NCBI GenBank assembly: GCA_951804985.1 | Contig: OX638130.1 | Coordinates: 109,938,040 to 110,002,039 of the forward strand | Origin: Dryomyza anilis | Taxonomy: Eukaryota; Arthropoda; Insecta; Diptera; Dryomyzidae | Direction of reading: 5' to 3' | DNA: 64,000 bases | In this document: positions 44,921-55,121 of the stretch, piece after piece | Layout: the number at the start of each line of letters is the position of its first letter | Numbering within the stretch: the first letter of the stretch is position 1 | Made by a program: the position numbers and the translations under genes | Notes under the pieces: model-generated | Seen by the model: the letters and a program-made list of their open reading frames with translations, nothing else | What the model was told of the DNA's origin: nothing | The model's database searches: none

Positions 44921-47248
44921 ACTCGTTAGTTTGTTCATGCAGGCGGCCGCGACGAGTTTGGTAGACGCGCGAGTGACCGATTATATATAACGCGTAAATT
45001 ATGCCATTTCACTTTACTCGTTGTTCTTATTGTTGCTGAAGCAAGTACTCGTTAGTTCAGTACATCGCACGACTGTCAGCAGCGAGAGCACTCGTTGTTT
45101 TTCCCAACATCACCAAACACTCACACTCGCACACACACACATAAATCCAAAGCCGCCGACATTTGCAACGACAAGCGCGAGTAACTATCTCACGAACTAA
45201 CGAACGCGAGAGCAGTACAAATATTCATACAGCGCACCGAAAAAAATGAAATAAAAGAAAAACAGACGACAGCGACTGAAATTTTATTCGTCGCTTGCAT
45301 TTACGATTTGCCTCGAAAATTTTGTGTTACTTTGCAAAAGTTGTTTTTTAATTTTGTTCGCGTTAAAAAAATTCCAAAAATTATTTTAAATAAAATTAAA
45401 ATTTCTAAAAATTATGCACTAAAATACAAAATAATTTCACTGTATTCGATGAGTTTCATAAATTGTTGAAAAAAATATTTTTCTGCAATATTTTAATTTT
45501 GTATTATTATTTAAATTTTTTGCGTTTTTCAATTTTTGTTGTTATATTTTTAAGATTTTTTATACATTTTTGTAATTTTTTTAAAAAATTTAAACACAAA
45601 ACTCGCTGCGTTTATTGTGCAGCTTGGAGAAAATCAACTGATTTCGCGAACGAGTAGCAACAGAACTAGAAAGCAAGTCAAAAAATTGAAAGAGACGTAT
45701 AAAAGTGTTGCTCAGTTTGTTCGCACACAAAAGCAGCAGCGAGCAAGTGTTGTCAACCCTATGCAATGCTGATAAATTTTGCTACAGATGTTTTATAGCG
45801 AGTACATTTTTGTGAATAAAAAGAATTTTTTAATAAAGAAAATGATTTATTCAAAAAGAATTTTAAAATTCCAAATGAAATTTTATTGATGAATTTGTAT
45901 TGGTTGAATTTTTTTTGATAAATTGTATTTCATTTGTATTGATTTAATTTTGTGATTATTGAAAATTAAACATATACGTATCATATAAGAATATTACACA
46001 AATTTAAATGTGTATAAAACACAAATACAAAATGAATTTAGTGTAAATATAATAATTTATAGAAAATTGCATCAATTCCCCTTTTGCACACAAATCCCAT
46101 TACAACGGGGTGTTGTGCATGCATTCAATTCGCATTGGCAACACTACTCGTTCGTCGCAAAGAGCAAGTGTAGAAAATATTCACGATTTTGACTGTATTC
46201 AGCTAATGCACACACAAACAATGCAAAACCAACGAGTAGTCAGTTTTACAAAAATTTGATAACAAACGAGAGCAAACAAGCGGCGCGGCTATAAAGCCAA
46301 ACGAACGAATGCACAGCACAAAATCATTTCTATGTCACAAACGAAGCATACATTTGTCTCATTTAGGCTAATTCTTCAACATAGGCTTTTATCACATTTT
46401 CTGATTTTTGTTTCACTTTTATAAAAGTAGCGAGAGAGCACAATAAAACAAACAACGAGTTAAATTGTTAAAGCGAGGCAACGAGTCATATTTTACTTTA
46501 GTGCATAGCACTCGTTGCTTTTTTCACACATCCACACGCAACGAGATTTCGACGAGCGAGCCAACATCATTGTTGTTGTTGTTGCAATATACACACGAAC
46601 GCGATTCATGTAGGCAACAGCGAACGGAACGGGACGACGAGACATTTTCTGCGGGCAAAACGAACGAACGAACAAAATATTAAATGAGAGAAAATTGGTA
46701 CGAATAAATAAACGAGCGAATACGAAGCGTTATAAAGTAGCGAATCGACGACGGAAAAAATATATTTCTTTCTATCAAAATTCACAACGATTGGAAATGA
46801 ATAGGTTTTTTTTTTGTTAAAATTTGAATTGAAAATTTCACCATTTAATGACATTTTTTTCTGGATTTTTCTCAATTAAAACATTTGTCACAATATTTTT
46901 CATTAATTGCGCCAATTTTTTGCAATAATTTTCATTAAAAAATTAGCGTAAATTAATTTCCGATTTTCACATGAAAAATCCAAGCGAAATTTTACAGAGA
47001 ACTATGGCCACACAATCGACGACGAGCCGAAAAAACTCAAAACCACATAAAATTGATATTTTTTCTTCACTGCCATCCGACCGATGACGGAAAACATCGA
47101 CGACCGTGCAAGCTTTGCTGCCAGTGAACTAACGAGTGAGCGAACGACGACCGAGTTCTTCTGCATTCGCACAAAATGGCGGTCGCTCTCACCAAAAACT
47201 TATCAGGTCAATAGTTGTCCTTTTTGTTCTTTAGGTGTTGCAACGAGT
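44921..47248. promoter_or_regulatory. cluster of AACGAGT/ACTCGTT motifs upstream of nej
   Basis: Twelve exact copies on either strand: 44921, 45016, 45047, 45090, 45649, 46146, 46231, 46454, 46480, 46510, 47131 and 47242. Three extend to ACTCGTTAGTT (44921, 45047 and, inverted, 47127). Two read GCACTCGTTG (45089, 46509). Near variants (ACGAGCGAG, AACGAACG) are also frequent. This stretch is less AT-rich than the flanks, and it lies where a nej promoter or a divergent promoter is expected. Confidence 0.55.
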
Positions 47249-47667
47249 ATATGTGCAAAATTTTGTTATGTTCGAAAGAGACAACCTAGTTGACTGTTGC
47301 TGATTTAATGTTGCCACATGTGGAATAATTAAAACCCATTTGTAATTAAATATTTTCCGAACAAATATTTTAGTTTAGCTTTTGATTTTTATTAAGTAAT
47401 ATTATTTTTTTAATGCATAAAAATTGTATATTATATTTGAACGTTTTGCATATATTCTACGAAGAATTAGGTTTTACCTACTTTAAGTAAACGAGGCAAT
47501 ATATATTTTTTAAAACATGAATGCATTATAACACGAAAAAATTATTAAGTGCATAATAAGAATATACAAAATTCCAAGAGAAAATAAATTATCACTTTTT
47601 CTGAATGATCACTGTGTGTTTTTAAAACATATTTCACATACAAATATTTCGTCATCAATCTTTTGTG

Positions 47668-47936
47668 GGATAAATAATTAAACGAAGTGGCATCACTAAT
47701 ATTTAGACGGATCATAGGGACCACCATATAATTATTTTGGAGGTATATATATTTTATATTGATGTGAATTATATATGAATAGCTGGATCCGTGAGGATTT
47801 GTATAGACAAGAGTTGTAATGGGACAAATAATTTAACGAAGTGGCATCACTAATATTTAGACGGATCATAGGGATATATATTTTATGTTGATGTCAATTA
47901 TGGTGTTTTGTATATACAAGAGTTGTAACATATTAG
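47668..47936. repeat. local tandem duplication (about 150 bp unit)
   Basis: Two adjacent copies, 47668-47818 and 47819-47936, both contain AACGAAGTGGCATCACTAAT, TTAGACGGATCATAGGGA and ACAAGAGTTGTAA. The second copy has lost about 35 bp in the middle. Confidence 0.8.
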
Positions 47937-48461
47937 ACCTGCGGGTTATTGTTAAACTTTACTTTCTGAGAGTGTGGAAGTACTATAGTTTCTATATACA
48001 ACAACGCTCACATTCAAAATGGCAATAAGAATGTCAAATATGATCCTTTCCATTGATTCTTATCCCTACAACTTTTAAAATACCCAAAATTAAACCCGTC
48101 GCCATCTTAACAACATGGATATTTAGAATTCAATGTCAAGCTTTGCAATCTTTGAAAACTTTACGTCGAGAAATAAGTATACTGTCCAAAATTTAATATG
48201 CTACGGTCTAGGAATCAGTAATTTTTTATATGTTAAGATTTTTGTACAAATTCATTTATGAAAAAGAATTTTTTAATTAATTTAGTTTATCGAATAATAA
48301 CGATTATATTTAGAGGTAACCAGAGCGGTACGCCGCACTTCACAACACTAAAATAAATTTGTCACATATTTAATATGTAAACAAAAATAATATTTTAACA
48401 TTTTCCAATTAGTTGTTAACTATTTGAAAGTATTCTTTTATTGTGTTAATTAAATAGAAAT

Positions 48462-48501
48462 TTGTTTGTGCGTGTTATTCACACGTACAAACAAATTTTT
48501 G
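48462..48501. repeat. hairpin-forming inverted repeat
   Basis: AAATTTGTTTGTGCGTG, then TTATT, then CACACGTACAAACAAATTT: arms of about 17 bp pair with one or two mismatches around a short loop. No flanking element is recognised. Confidence 0.6.
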
Positions 48502-49149
48502 TGCGAAATTTTAAATGATGTTCGAAATTTTAAATGACTTTTACTAAATATATTGTGGATTTAAATCACTACAACTGATTGTCACAACGCGTTCGAGTGA
48601 GTTCAAATGGTGAGAGTGCTGGACCTATGTTTTTTAAAACATGGCGCTACAGTTTTATTATAATTATTTTAAAAATTTTTTATGGTTATTGTGATCTTTT
48701 TAGAATATAAAGACTATCTAAATATATACATGAATTTCGACATGTTTCAATCAGACATTTGAGCCAAAAATGTGTTCGTTACAAAAATTTACAAACGTGT
48801 TCTTATAATGTAATAATCTATGAAGTAACTTTCTGTATCACGCAATCAAACGATTTGAAATTGATTTTAGAATATTTTTGCTAAAAATCGGAAGCAACGA
48901 AAGGATTGTGGAATTTTTAGTGTGCGGGATTTGAATTATTGAAAGTGGCAGCTCTATCTCTTCGCTAATGGTGCGTCTACACTTTGATTATTTAATAATG
49001 TGTTCCCATTTGAGCTTATTCAGCAATCCCGTGATTAACTATATTTGCATCTATTTTGCATTATCATTAAGAAAAATATATGAAAGGATAAAAGAATATA
49101 TTAAAGAATAATAAAAGAAAAGTAAATGATAATTAAAATAAAAAATTTA

Positions 49150-49226
49150 ATAATAATAATTTGACAACACAGTCCTGAAGAACTGAGGCAGAGCTTTCTC
49201 GTTATTTAAGCTGTGCTGTTAGGTCA
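49150..49226 (-). mobile_element. SINE 3' fragment, copy 4
   Basis: Only the AATAATAATAATTTGACAAC tail and about 55 bp of body (ACAGTCCTGAAGAACT, GCAGAGCTTTCTC) remain. It is diverged from the other copies. Confidence 0.6.
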
Positions 49227-49546
49227 AAAAATGAAGGTTAGATTTTACAAGGTGTCAAAAAAAAAAAATGGAATGCGCCAAAAACACATGTCTCAACGGT
49301 TAAAACATTTGTCCCATAGGTTTAACTGACTACCGAGGGTCAGTTTCTGTGAGTGACGTCACTTTTTTTAGACTTCTGCCCCCTAAATGCATTTTTTGCC
49401 ACAAGTTATTTTTTAAATTAAATTTGCATTTATAGACATTCTATATTTTAGCTTTAACAATTTATATATATTGTAAAATATATCGCTCATTTACTACAAA
49501 AAAAACACGATTTTTGAGTTAATAGGCGTTTTATACCTTACACTAA

Positions 49547-49731
49547 TAGCCCTATTCTGGCAAGAGTCACAAATTAAAATCGGTCACAACAGAGCGCTAC
49601 GTCTCAATTGTCACAATTCCGTATTCTGTCAATTTCATTTTCTATGTTTATTGACGTAAAAGTCTGAATCAATTGTCATTTGTAACAATTGTTATTGATA
49701 ACAATTGTCATTGCTCGCTAGAATAGGGCTG
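49547..49731. mobile_element. 185-bp MITE with 3-bp TAA duplication
   Basis: Ends TAGCCCTATTCTGGC and CAGCCCTATTCTAGC (opposite strand), flanked by TAA on both sides (49544-49546, 49732-49734). The right arm of the host element reads CACTAAGAG with a single TAA at this point, giving the empty site. A 3-bp TWA-type duplication and this size fit a PIF/Harbinger-derived (Tourist-like) MITE; that assignment is inference. Confidence 0.8.
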
Positions 49732-49801
49732 TAAGAGTGAAAGGGTCTATTCAGTTTGGTACGCCTTTTGTAACACCCAGAAGGAAGCATCTTCCGTATT
49801 T

Positions 49802-49967
49802 CTTTTTTTACAAATTAACCAACGCTCAGGGGATGCCCCCTATTCATGCAAAGCACAGTGTTGATCGTAAGAAGGGATGGTAGGTTAAAAGGAGGGGGGA
49901 AAGATAGAGTAGTGTCGGTGAATGTTTGTTTTGAACTTGCCAATATCAAAAATGTCGGGTAAAAGTA
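49802..49967 (-). mobile_element. LINE 3' end, copy 4 (inside the foldback element)
   Basis: Contains ACCAACGCTCAGGGGATGCC, GAAAGATAGAGTAGTGTCGG and GCCAATATCAAAAATGTCGG as in copy 1, with a short poly-T (A tail on the minus strand) at 49802-49809. It is 5' truncated to about 160 bp. The right arm of the host passes from GGTATGG straight to AAAAGTATATATATTC, marking the empty site. Confidence 0.8.
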
Positions 49968-50441
49968 TATATATTCTTGATCAGCATGATCTCCTGAGTC
50001 CGTCTGTATGTCTGTCCGTCTCTCTGTCCCTCTGTCTGTATGTCTGTTGAAATCACGATTACACAAAAAGTAGAAGAAATAGAGTAATGAAACTTTAGAT
50101 TTAGATTACTTATATATCTAAGCATGCTCGGTCTATTGTGACCTGAGAACCGACCACTTACGTTTAAATACCTTATATAAAATGTATATCTACAGATCAA
50201 TTTTACTGTATACGTGCTTAGGTAAACTTTTTTTGGTAAAAAATATATTGACTCATGCTCAAATACATGAAAATAATGGTTTCCGGCGAAACGACTTGTG
50301 GTACAACAAAAAAAATCGAAATTCGGTACACCTACCAATTTGTAAATATGGGTATCAAATGAATGGAAATACTTCAGCGATTGAAAGTTTGTAGTTATTT
50401 TCGGGTGACCTATATACCATTTTTAATGGTAACCACACATA

Positions 50442-51334
50442 CACTAAGAAAACAAAGATGATTACCAGAAATATCACAGCCGTAAATATCAAGTTATTTA
50501 CAAATTATTTAAATCGTATTTGAGACAACTATCTCTCTAACATCCGTCCAACGTTAGATCGATAAATATTGCTAGCATAAATATACAGCAACCATCTTTC
50601 AAATTTACGCTTATGTATAGCAACCATTAATTAAACATCTGACAAATAGGAAGATAGTTGATGAATATTTGGAAAAGGTACTACATTAGAATTCGCGGAG
50701 TAATTGAATTGAAAGAAAAATGAATCAAATGTACTTTTATTTATTCTAGAATTAAAACAGTATCCTGGTACATGGTACATACTGGTATACATCGCCATCG
50801 TCTTTTTAAATCCTTCGAAGGCAAAATTTTACAACAACTTGAGATTTCTTCGACCGTTCGACCGATGACGCTATCATCAAAGTAAACTCTGAAAAGAAAT
50901 ATTTTCCATTACGTATTGATAATTTAAATCCCAGGAAATTTTATTTTCACTTTTACCTTTAAAATGTAATATTTATGTTGACACTTTTTTACACTATTGG
51001 ATTAACTTAATTGTTGTGGATAAATCGAACGTAAGGAAAAAGTACGCCATTTTCCTTTTTTATGGTAGTTAAATGTCAAAATGCCTCAAAAGTTTTGCAG
51101 CAACAGTCCAAGAAATCAGGATGTTTGCTATCAGTCAACAGTAAATATCTCAATTTTCATTGTTGTTGTGGCAAACATCTCGTAACTATCTGCATATATG
51201 TCATATTAAAAAAATATTTATAGTTTTGCTGCAACTTTATTGAAACTTATGGGATGTTTGAATATTTGCTACAAGGCGTACATTTAAAAGGATAGTTGCA
51301 GCAAGACTTTCATAAACATCTTGTTTTCTTAGTG
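50442..51334. mobile_element. 893-bp TIR element, CACTAAGAAAACAA ends, TA duplication
   Basis: Inverted ends CACTAAGAAAACAAAGATG and CATCTTGTTTTCTTAGTG with TA on each side (50440-50441 and 51335-51336). The opposite arm of the foldback reads CACACATATGTGTAGGG with a single TA, the exact empty site. The interior is AT-rich, with TTGCAGCAA and ACATC phrases and no transposase. A TA target suggests the Tc1/mariner superfamily (inference). Confidence 0.85.
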
Positions 51335-52438
51335 TATGTGTAGGGTATTTATAGTCGGCATAGACCGACTATAATTTTGATAATCCTAACAATCATAATA
51401 ACACCTACTTTAAAATTTTCCATGTGATCTAACGTTCCCAACTGGTTTTTTATTAGTTCAGTGCAGTATGTTCAGTGTAGCCAGTGCAGACTGATTTTTC
51501 ACTGAACAGTGCATTGGCCGAGCTACTTTGTTTTTTCTGTGTTAATTTTGTTACACTTTAAGTAGGGAAGCTTTCTAATGACATTTGACATTTCTAATTT
51601 GTTTGCAAATTGCATATAAATAACAGTTAACTCTAATGATCACTACTGAATACTGATAGTATACTATCTATTTATCACATTTTATTTACAGTTTTCATCT
51701 GTCATTTTCGAAAAAAAAAATGGAAAGGATGCATTTTGTGCTTGTGCTCGGTCTGCTCCAATAATTAAATCAGTGCAGGTCGAGTACGCTTAGCGAGCGC
51801 TCCGTGTCAATAAAAAAACACGAATTTAAAGCACTGACTGCTCCGACCAAATAAAAAAACACGAAGCACAAATTTTGACAGTTTGTGCTAATAAAAACCA
51901 GTTGGGAAGGTTAGATCACATGGGAAATTTTAAAGTAGGTGTAATTATGATAGTTAGGATTATCAAAATTATAGTCGGTCTAAGCCGACTATAAATACCC
52001 TACACATATGTGTGGTTACCATTCAAAGTGATATATAGGTCACTATGGTAAACGAATCCTGAAAATAACTACAAACTTTCCATCCCTGAAGATTTTTCTT
52101 TCATTTGATACCCATATTTACAAATGGGTAGGTATACCGAATTTCGATTTTTTTTTTTGTGAACCTCAAGTCTTTTCGCCGGAAAACATTATTATCATGT
52201 ATTTGAGCATGATATCAATATATATTTGACCAAAAAAGTTTACCTAAGCACGTATACAGTAAAATTGATCTGTATATGTAAATTTTATATGAGGTATTTG
52301 AACATAAGTGGTCGGATCATAGGTCACAATGGACCGATCTCGTCAATTTTTTCGCACATACAGCGTAGGTATATTAGTAATCTTAGTTATAAGTTTCATT
52401 TATCTAGCTTTTCAATTTTAAAAGTATTAGGGATTTCA

Positions 52439-52442
52439 ACAG

Positions 52443-52480
<38 letters not shown>

Positions 52481-52506
52481 GGACAGACAGACGGACAGAC
52501 GGACAT
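52439..52506. repeat. ACAG/ACGG tetranucleotide microsatellite
   Basis: ACAGACGGACAGACAG-type array of about 16 units on the plus strand, within the right arm of the foldback. The left arm has the corresponding but diverged CTGTCTGTATGTCTGT phrases near 50000-50045. Confidence 0.9.
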
Positions 52507-52939
52507 CGCTAAATCGACTCAGAAGGTCATGCTGATCAAGAATATATATACTTTTCCATACCGGAGATGCTTCCTTCTGGATGTTACAAACGGCGTACCA
52601 AACTGAATATACCCTTTCACTCTTAGTGTAGGGTATAAAAACGCCTAATGATGCAGAAAAAATGTAAAGTGTACAAAATTCCTATTCATATCTTGTATAA
52701 TCACCTCGTAAAAGGAGAATATGCCCTTACCCCATTTCATTTCAATTGAAAACTTTAAAAGCGTTTTCTACAAAATCGATTCTTTTGAGTTATGACACTC
52801 TTGTAGTATATGAGCGATATCTATAGAATGTAGAAAAAAACATTTTCAATTACATGTTGGTAAAAACTTTATAAATGTTGACGTATTGTATGTAATGGTA
52901 TGAAAATGTGTAATATTTTTTAAAACTACACCCAGTTTT

Positions 52940-53095
52940 CACACTTTTCACCAATACAAATGGAGTAGATTTGGAAAATTTGTGGAGTAGAAATGAGTAA
53001 GCAATTTTTGAAAAGGGAGTAGATTTCAGTAAAACGGAGTAGAAAATTATACGAAAGAAGTAGAATATGTTACTAACGGAGTAGATTTAAAAAAT
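52940..53095. repeat. loose GGAGTAGA repeat
   Basis: GGAGTAGA(T/A)TT and variants occur five or six times (52980-53090) with irregular spacing in AT-rich DNA. Weak and short. Confidence 0.45.
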
Positions 53096-53099
53096 ACAA

Positions 53100-54310
53100 A
53101 TTTTTTGATAATTTAGCTCATACCACCACCGCTTCTGTAGCCAATTTTATTCTGTCTGGTTGGCAACTATTTTTTTTTATCTAGATCACAAACCCACTTC
53201 ATTCTGTCAACTATTTGCTTTGTACTGTACATAAATGAATTTTCATATATTGCACCGTACAGTACCAATTTCTTTATCTATGACACACACCGGATTATAA
53301 AAGCTGTTAATTCAATATTTTAAACTTCAGAAATTTAAATCAAAAAATGTTAGCTATAAATAGAAATAAATTTAAATAAAAAATTTAATTAACAAAATTA
53401 TATTTTTACTAAATATAAATTAAAATAAATATAAATGTAAATTAAATATTGAAAAGTTTAAAAAGTTGAAAAAAGAGATTTTTTATTTGATACAATAAAC
53501 GGAAAAGATTTACCTTATATTAATAAATTTTTTTGAAAAAAATGGGTTTTAAAATTTTCTATTGCATTTTAATCTTTAAAATTTAATTTCCCAACTATTT
53601 TTTTGTATTCCAACCTTAAGCAAAAAAAATATTTTACAATTTGTAAAATTAAAAAAGAAAACCTTCCGTTGTTACTTTTTCTAATCAAAATCGGATCTAC
53701 CAAAATGATCTCTTAATTATCTCGTTTTAAATGCAACAATACATCTCGTCTTTTGAAATAAAAGAATGTCAATTTAATGGTTTAATTTAATTGAATGTAT
53801 TCATTGAAATGAGCAAAAATTAAAAAAAAGAAAAACAAACAAAAAAGTCGACCAAAGAAGACGTTACCCCCAAACAAGTGATTTTTTCCACAGTCTAAAT
53901 TTGATTGTGTGCCACTTTTATGTAAGGAATAGAAATAATTCATATAATTTTGGTTTTGTCAGTCTAACACAATAGCACAAACAGTAGTAAACGCAATTAT
54001 TGCATTTTTCAGAAGAATTTTTGTCATTTATACCATGCAATGCGCATTTTTCCCATCGCTACTATTTTTTTTTTTTCATATTAAATAAAAGCACCGAGTG
54101 GTGCTGGGAAATGTTGGCCCGATTATTTTACATTCTTCTGTTGTTTCTTCATATGCACAAGACACCGATAGTATGGAACGTTGGTCAATACTGTTGTCGC
54201 ATGTCCCCGCACACAGCATGTTGCACAGTCGCACAAAAAGATCATAGGATCGGTCTCTGCGGGGTTTCCCTCTGATGATCATTTCAACACCAATGCGCAT
54301 CAAGTGTCTT
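53100..54310. other. intergenic DNA, no feature recognised
   Basis: AT-rich to 53,990, then a somewhat less AT-rich segment to 54,500. Frames of 91 (54000-54275) and 107 codons (54181-54504) have no familiar motif and overlap a microsatellite, so I do not call them genes. Confidence 0.4.
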
Positions 54311-54342
54311 CGTTCGTCCGTCCGTCCGTCCGTCCGTCCAGC
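54311..54342. repeat. GTCC microsatellite
   Basis: CGTTCGTCCGTCCGTCC-type array, about seven tetranucleotide units. Confidence 0.9.
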
Positions 54343-54556
54343 GGTCCGGCCAAAGGGCCCAAGCGATTTAAAGTGAGTTCCAGAGAAAGTGCGATCTACA
54401 TGTTGTACTTTGACACGAATTTATCGGCGTTGGAAATACACGATCGTTTGGCAATTGGACACGGTTTTAAGCGCCATTTAAAATTATTATTTGTTTTTAT
54501 TTAAATATTTATCGAGTTAACTTCTGAATTAAAGAATTTATTTAAAATAATAAATC

Positions 54557-54808
54557 GTCGTTGTAGAACTAAAAGTCACCAACTACATTTTCAAAATGCC
54601 AATTCTTCATTTACAAAAATTTTTATATATCTTTCAATTTTTGATCGATGAGCTCAATATTTGTACCAAATGATAAGAAAATGTGAATCTATCAATTGGT
54701 ATTTCAACTTTATAAATGTATCAATTACTTTTTGTAATAATTACCAACAAAGTTGAAATTTAGAATTTTCATAAATATGTATTTGGTGACTTTTAGTTCT
54801 ACAACGAC
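54557..54808. mobile_element. MITE pair, copy 2 (TIR TCGTTGTAGAACTAAAAGTC)
   Basis: 252 bp. Terminal repeats GTCGTTGTAGAACTAAAAGT then CACCAA and the exact complement at the other end. It includes a segment (TCTATCAATTGGTATTTCAA) missing in the copy at 10973. No coding capacity. Confidence 0.85.
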
Positions 54809-55121
54809 AAAATGGTCAAAATTCTAATCACCAATATTTTTATTTTTCCGACAACGACCTGAACAATTTTAACAAAGGCTTCTAAAATGATACCTGAAAA
54901 AAAACACTTTGTACAGCGCCAAGACACCCAAACTCCAGACAATTATTCGGGAATATTATTAAACAATTCCAACATTTTCATTTATTATTAACACACTCTG
55001 AATTTATTTAAATTTCATAAATACACAAATAAAAAAGATTTGTTTGTATAACCAACTAGAAAAATTATGTTTGAAAGATCAGTGCGGGGAATATATATAT
55101 TTTTTATTAAAATATTTGTTA

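Larger units (their letters stand above)
47300..49140. other. AT-rich intergenic DNA, no gene seen
   Basis: Apart from the local duplication at 47668 and the hairpin at 48462 I see no repeat or coding frame with recognisable content. Confidence 0.5.
49523..52647. mobile_element. large foldback (long inverted repeat) element with three nested insertions
   Basis: The outer ends are TAGGCGTTTTATACCTTACA at the left and the complement of TAGGCGTTTTTATACCCTAC at the right. The arms pair over about 0.7 kb. Left pieces 49523-49546, 49732-49801, 49968-50441 and 51337-51447 match, in inverse order and orientation, the right arm 51888-52647. Shared blocks include GAGTGAAAGGGT.TATTCAGT, GTTTGGTACGCC.TTTGTAAC, GAAGGAAGCATC and CGACTATAATTTTGATAATC. 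A central spacer (51448-51887) has CAGTGCAG-type repeats. No transposase is seen. The arms contain CTGTCTGTC/ACAGACAG microsatellite sequence. Confidence 0.82.

Noticed and set aside
45698..45717. TATAAAAG followed by TCAGTT (initiator-like) on the plus strand
   Set aside because: The spacing from TATA to the initiator A is about 16 bp, too short for a fly core promoter (about 30), and no plus-strand gene follows.
52439..52506. CRISPR-like regular repeat
   Set aside because: A plain tetranucleotide microsatellite without spacers, in a eukaryotic genome.
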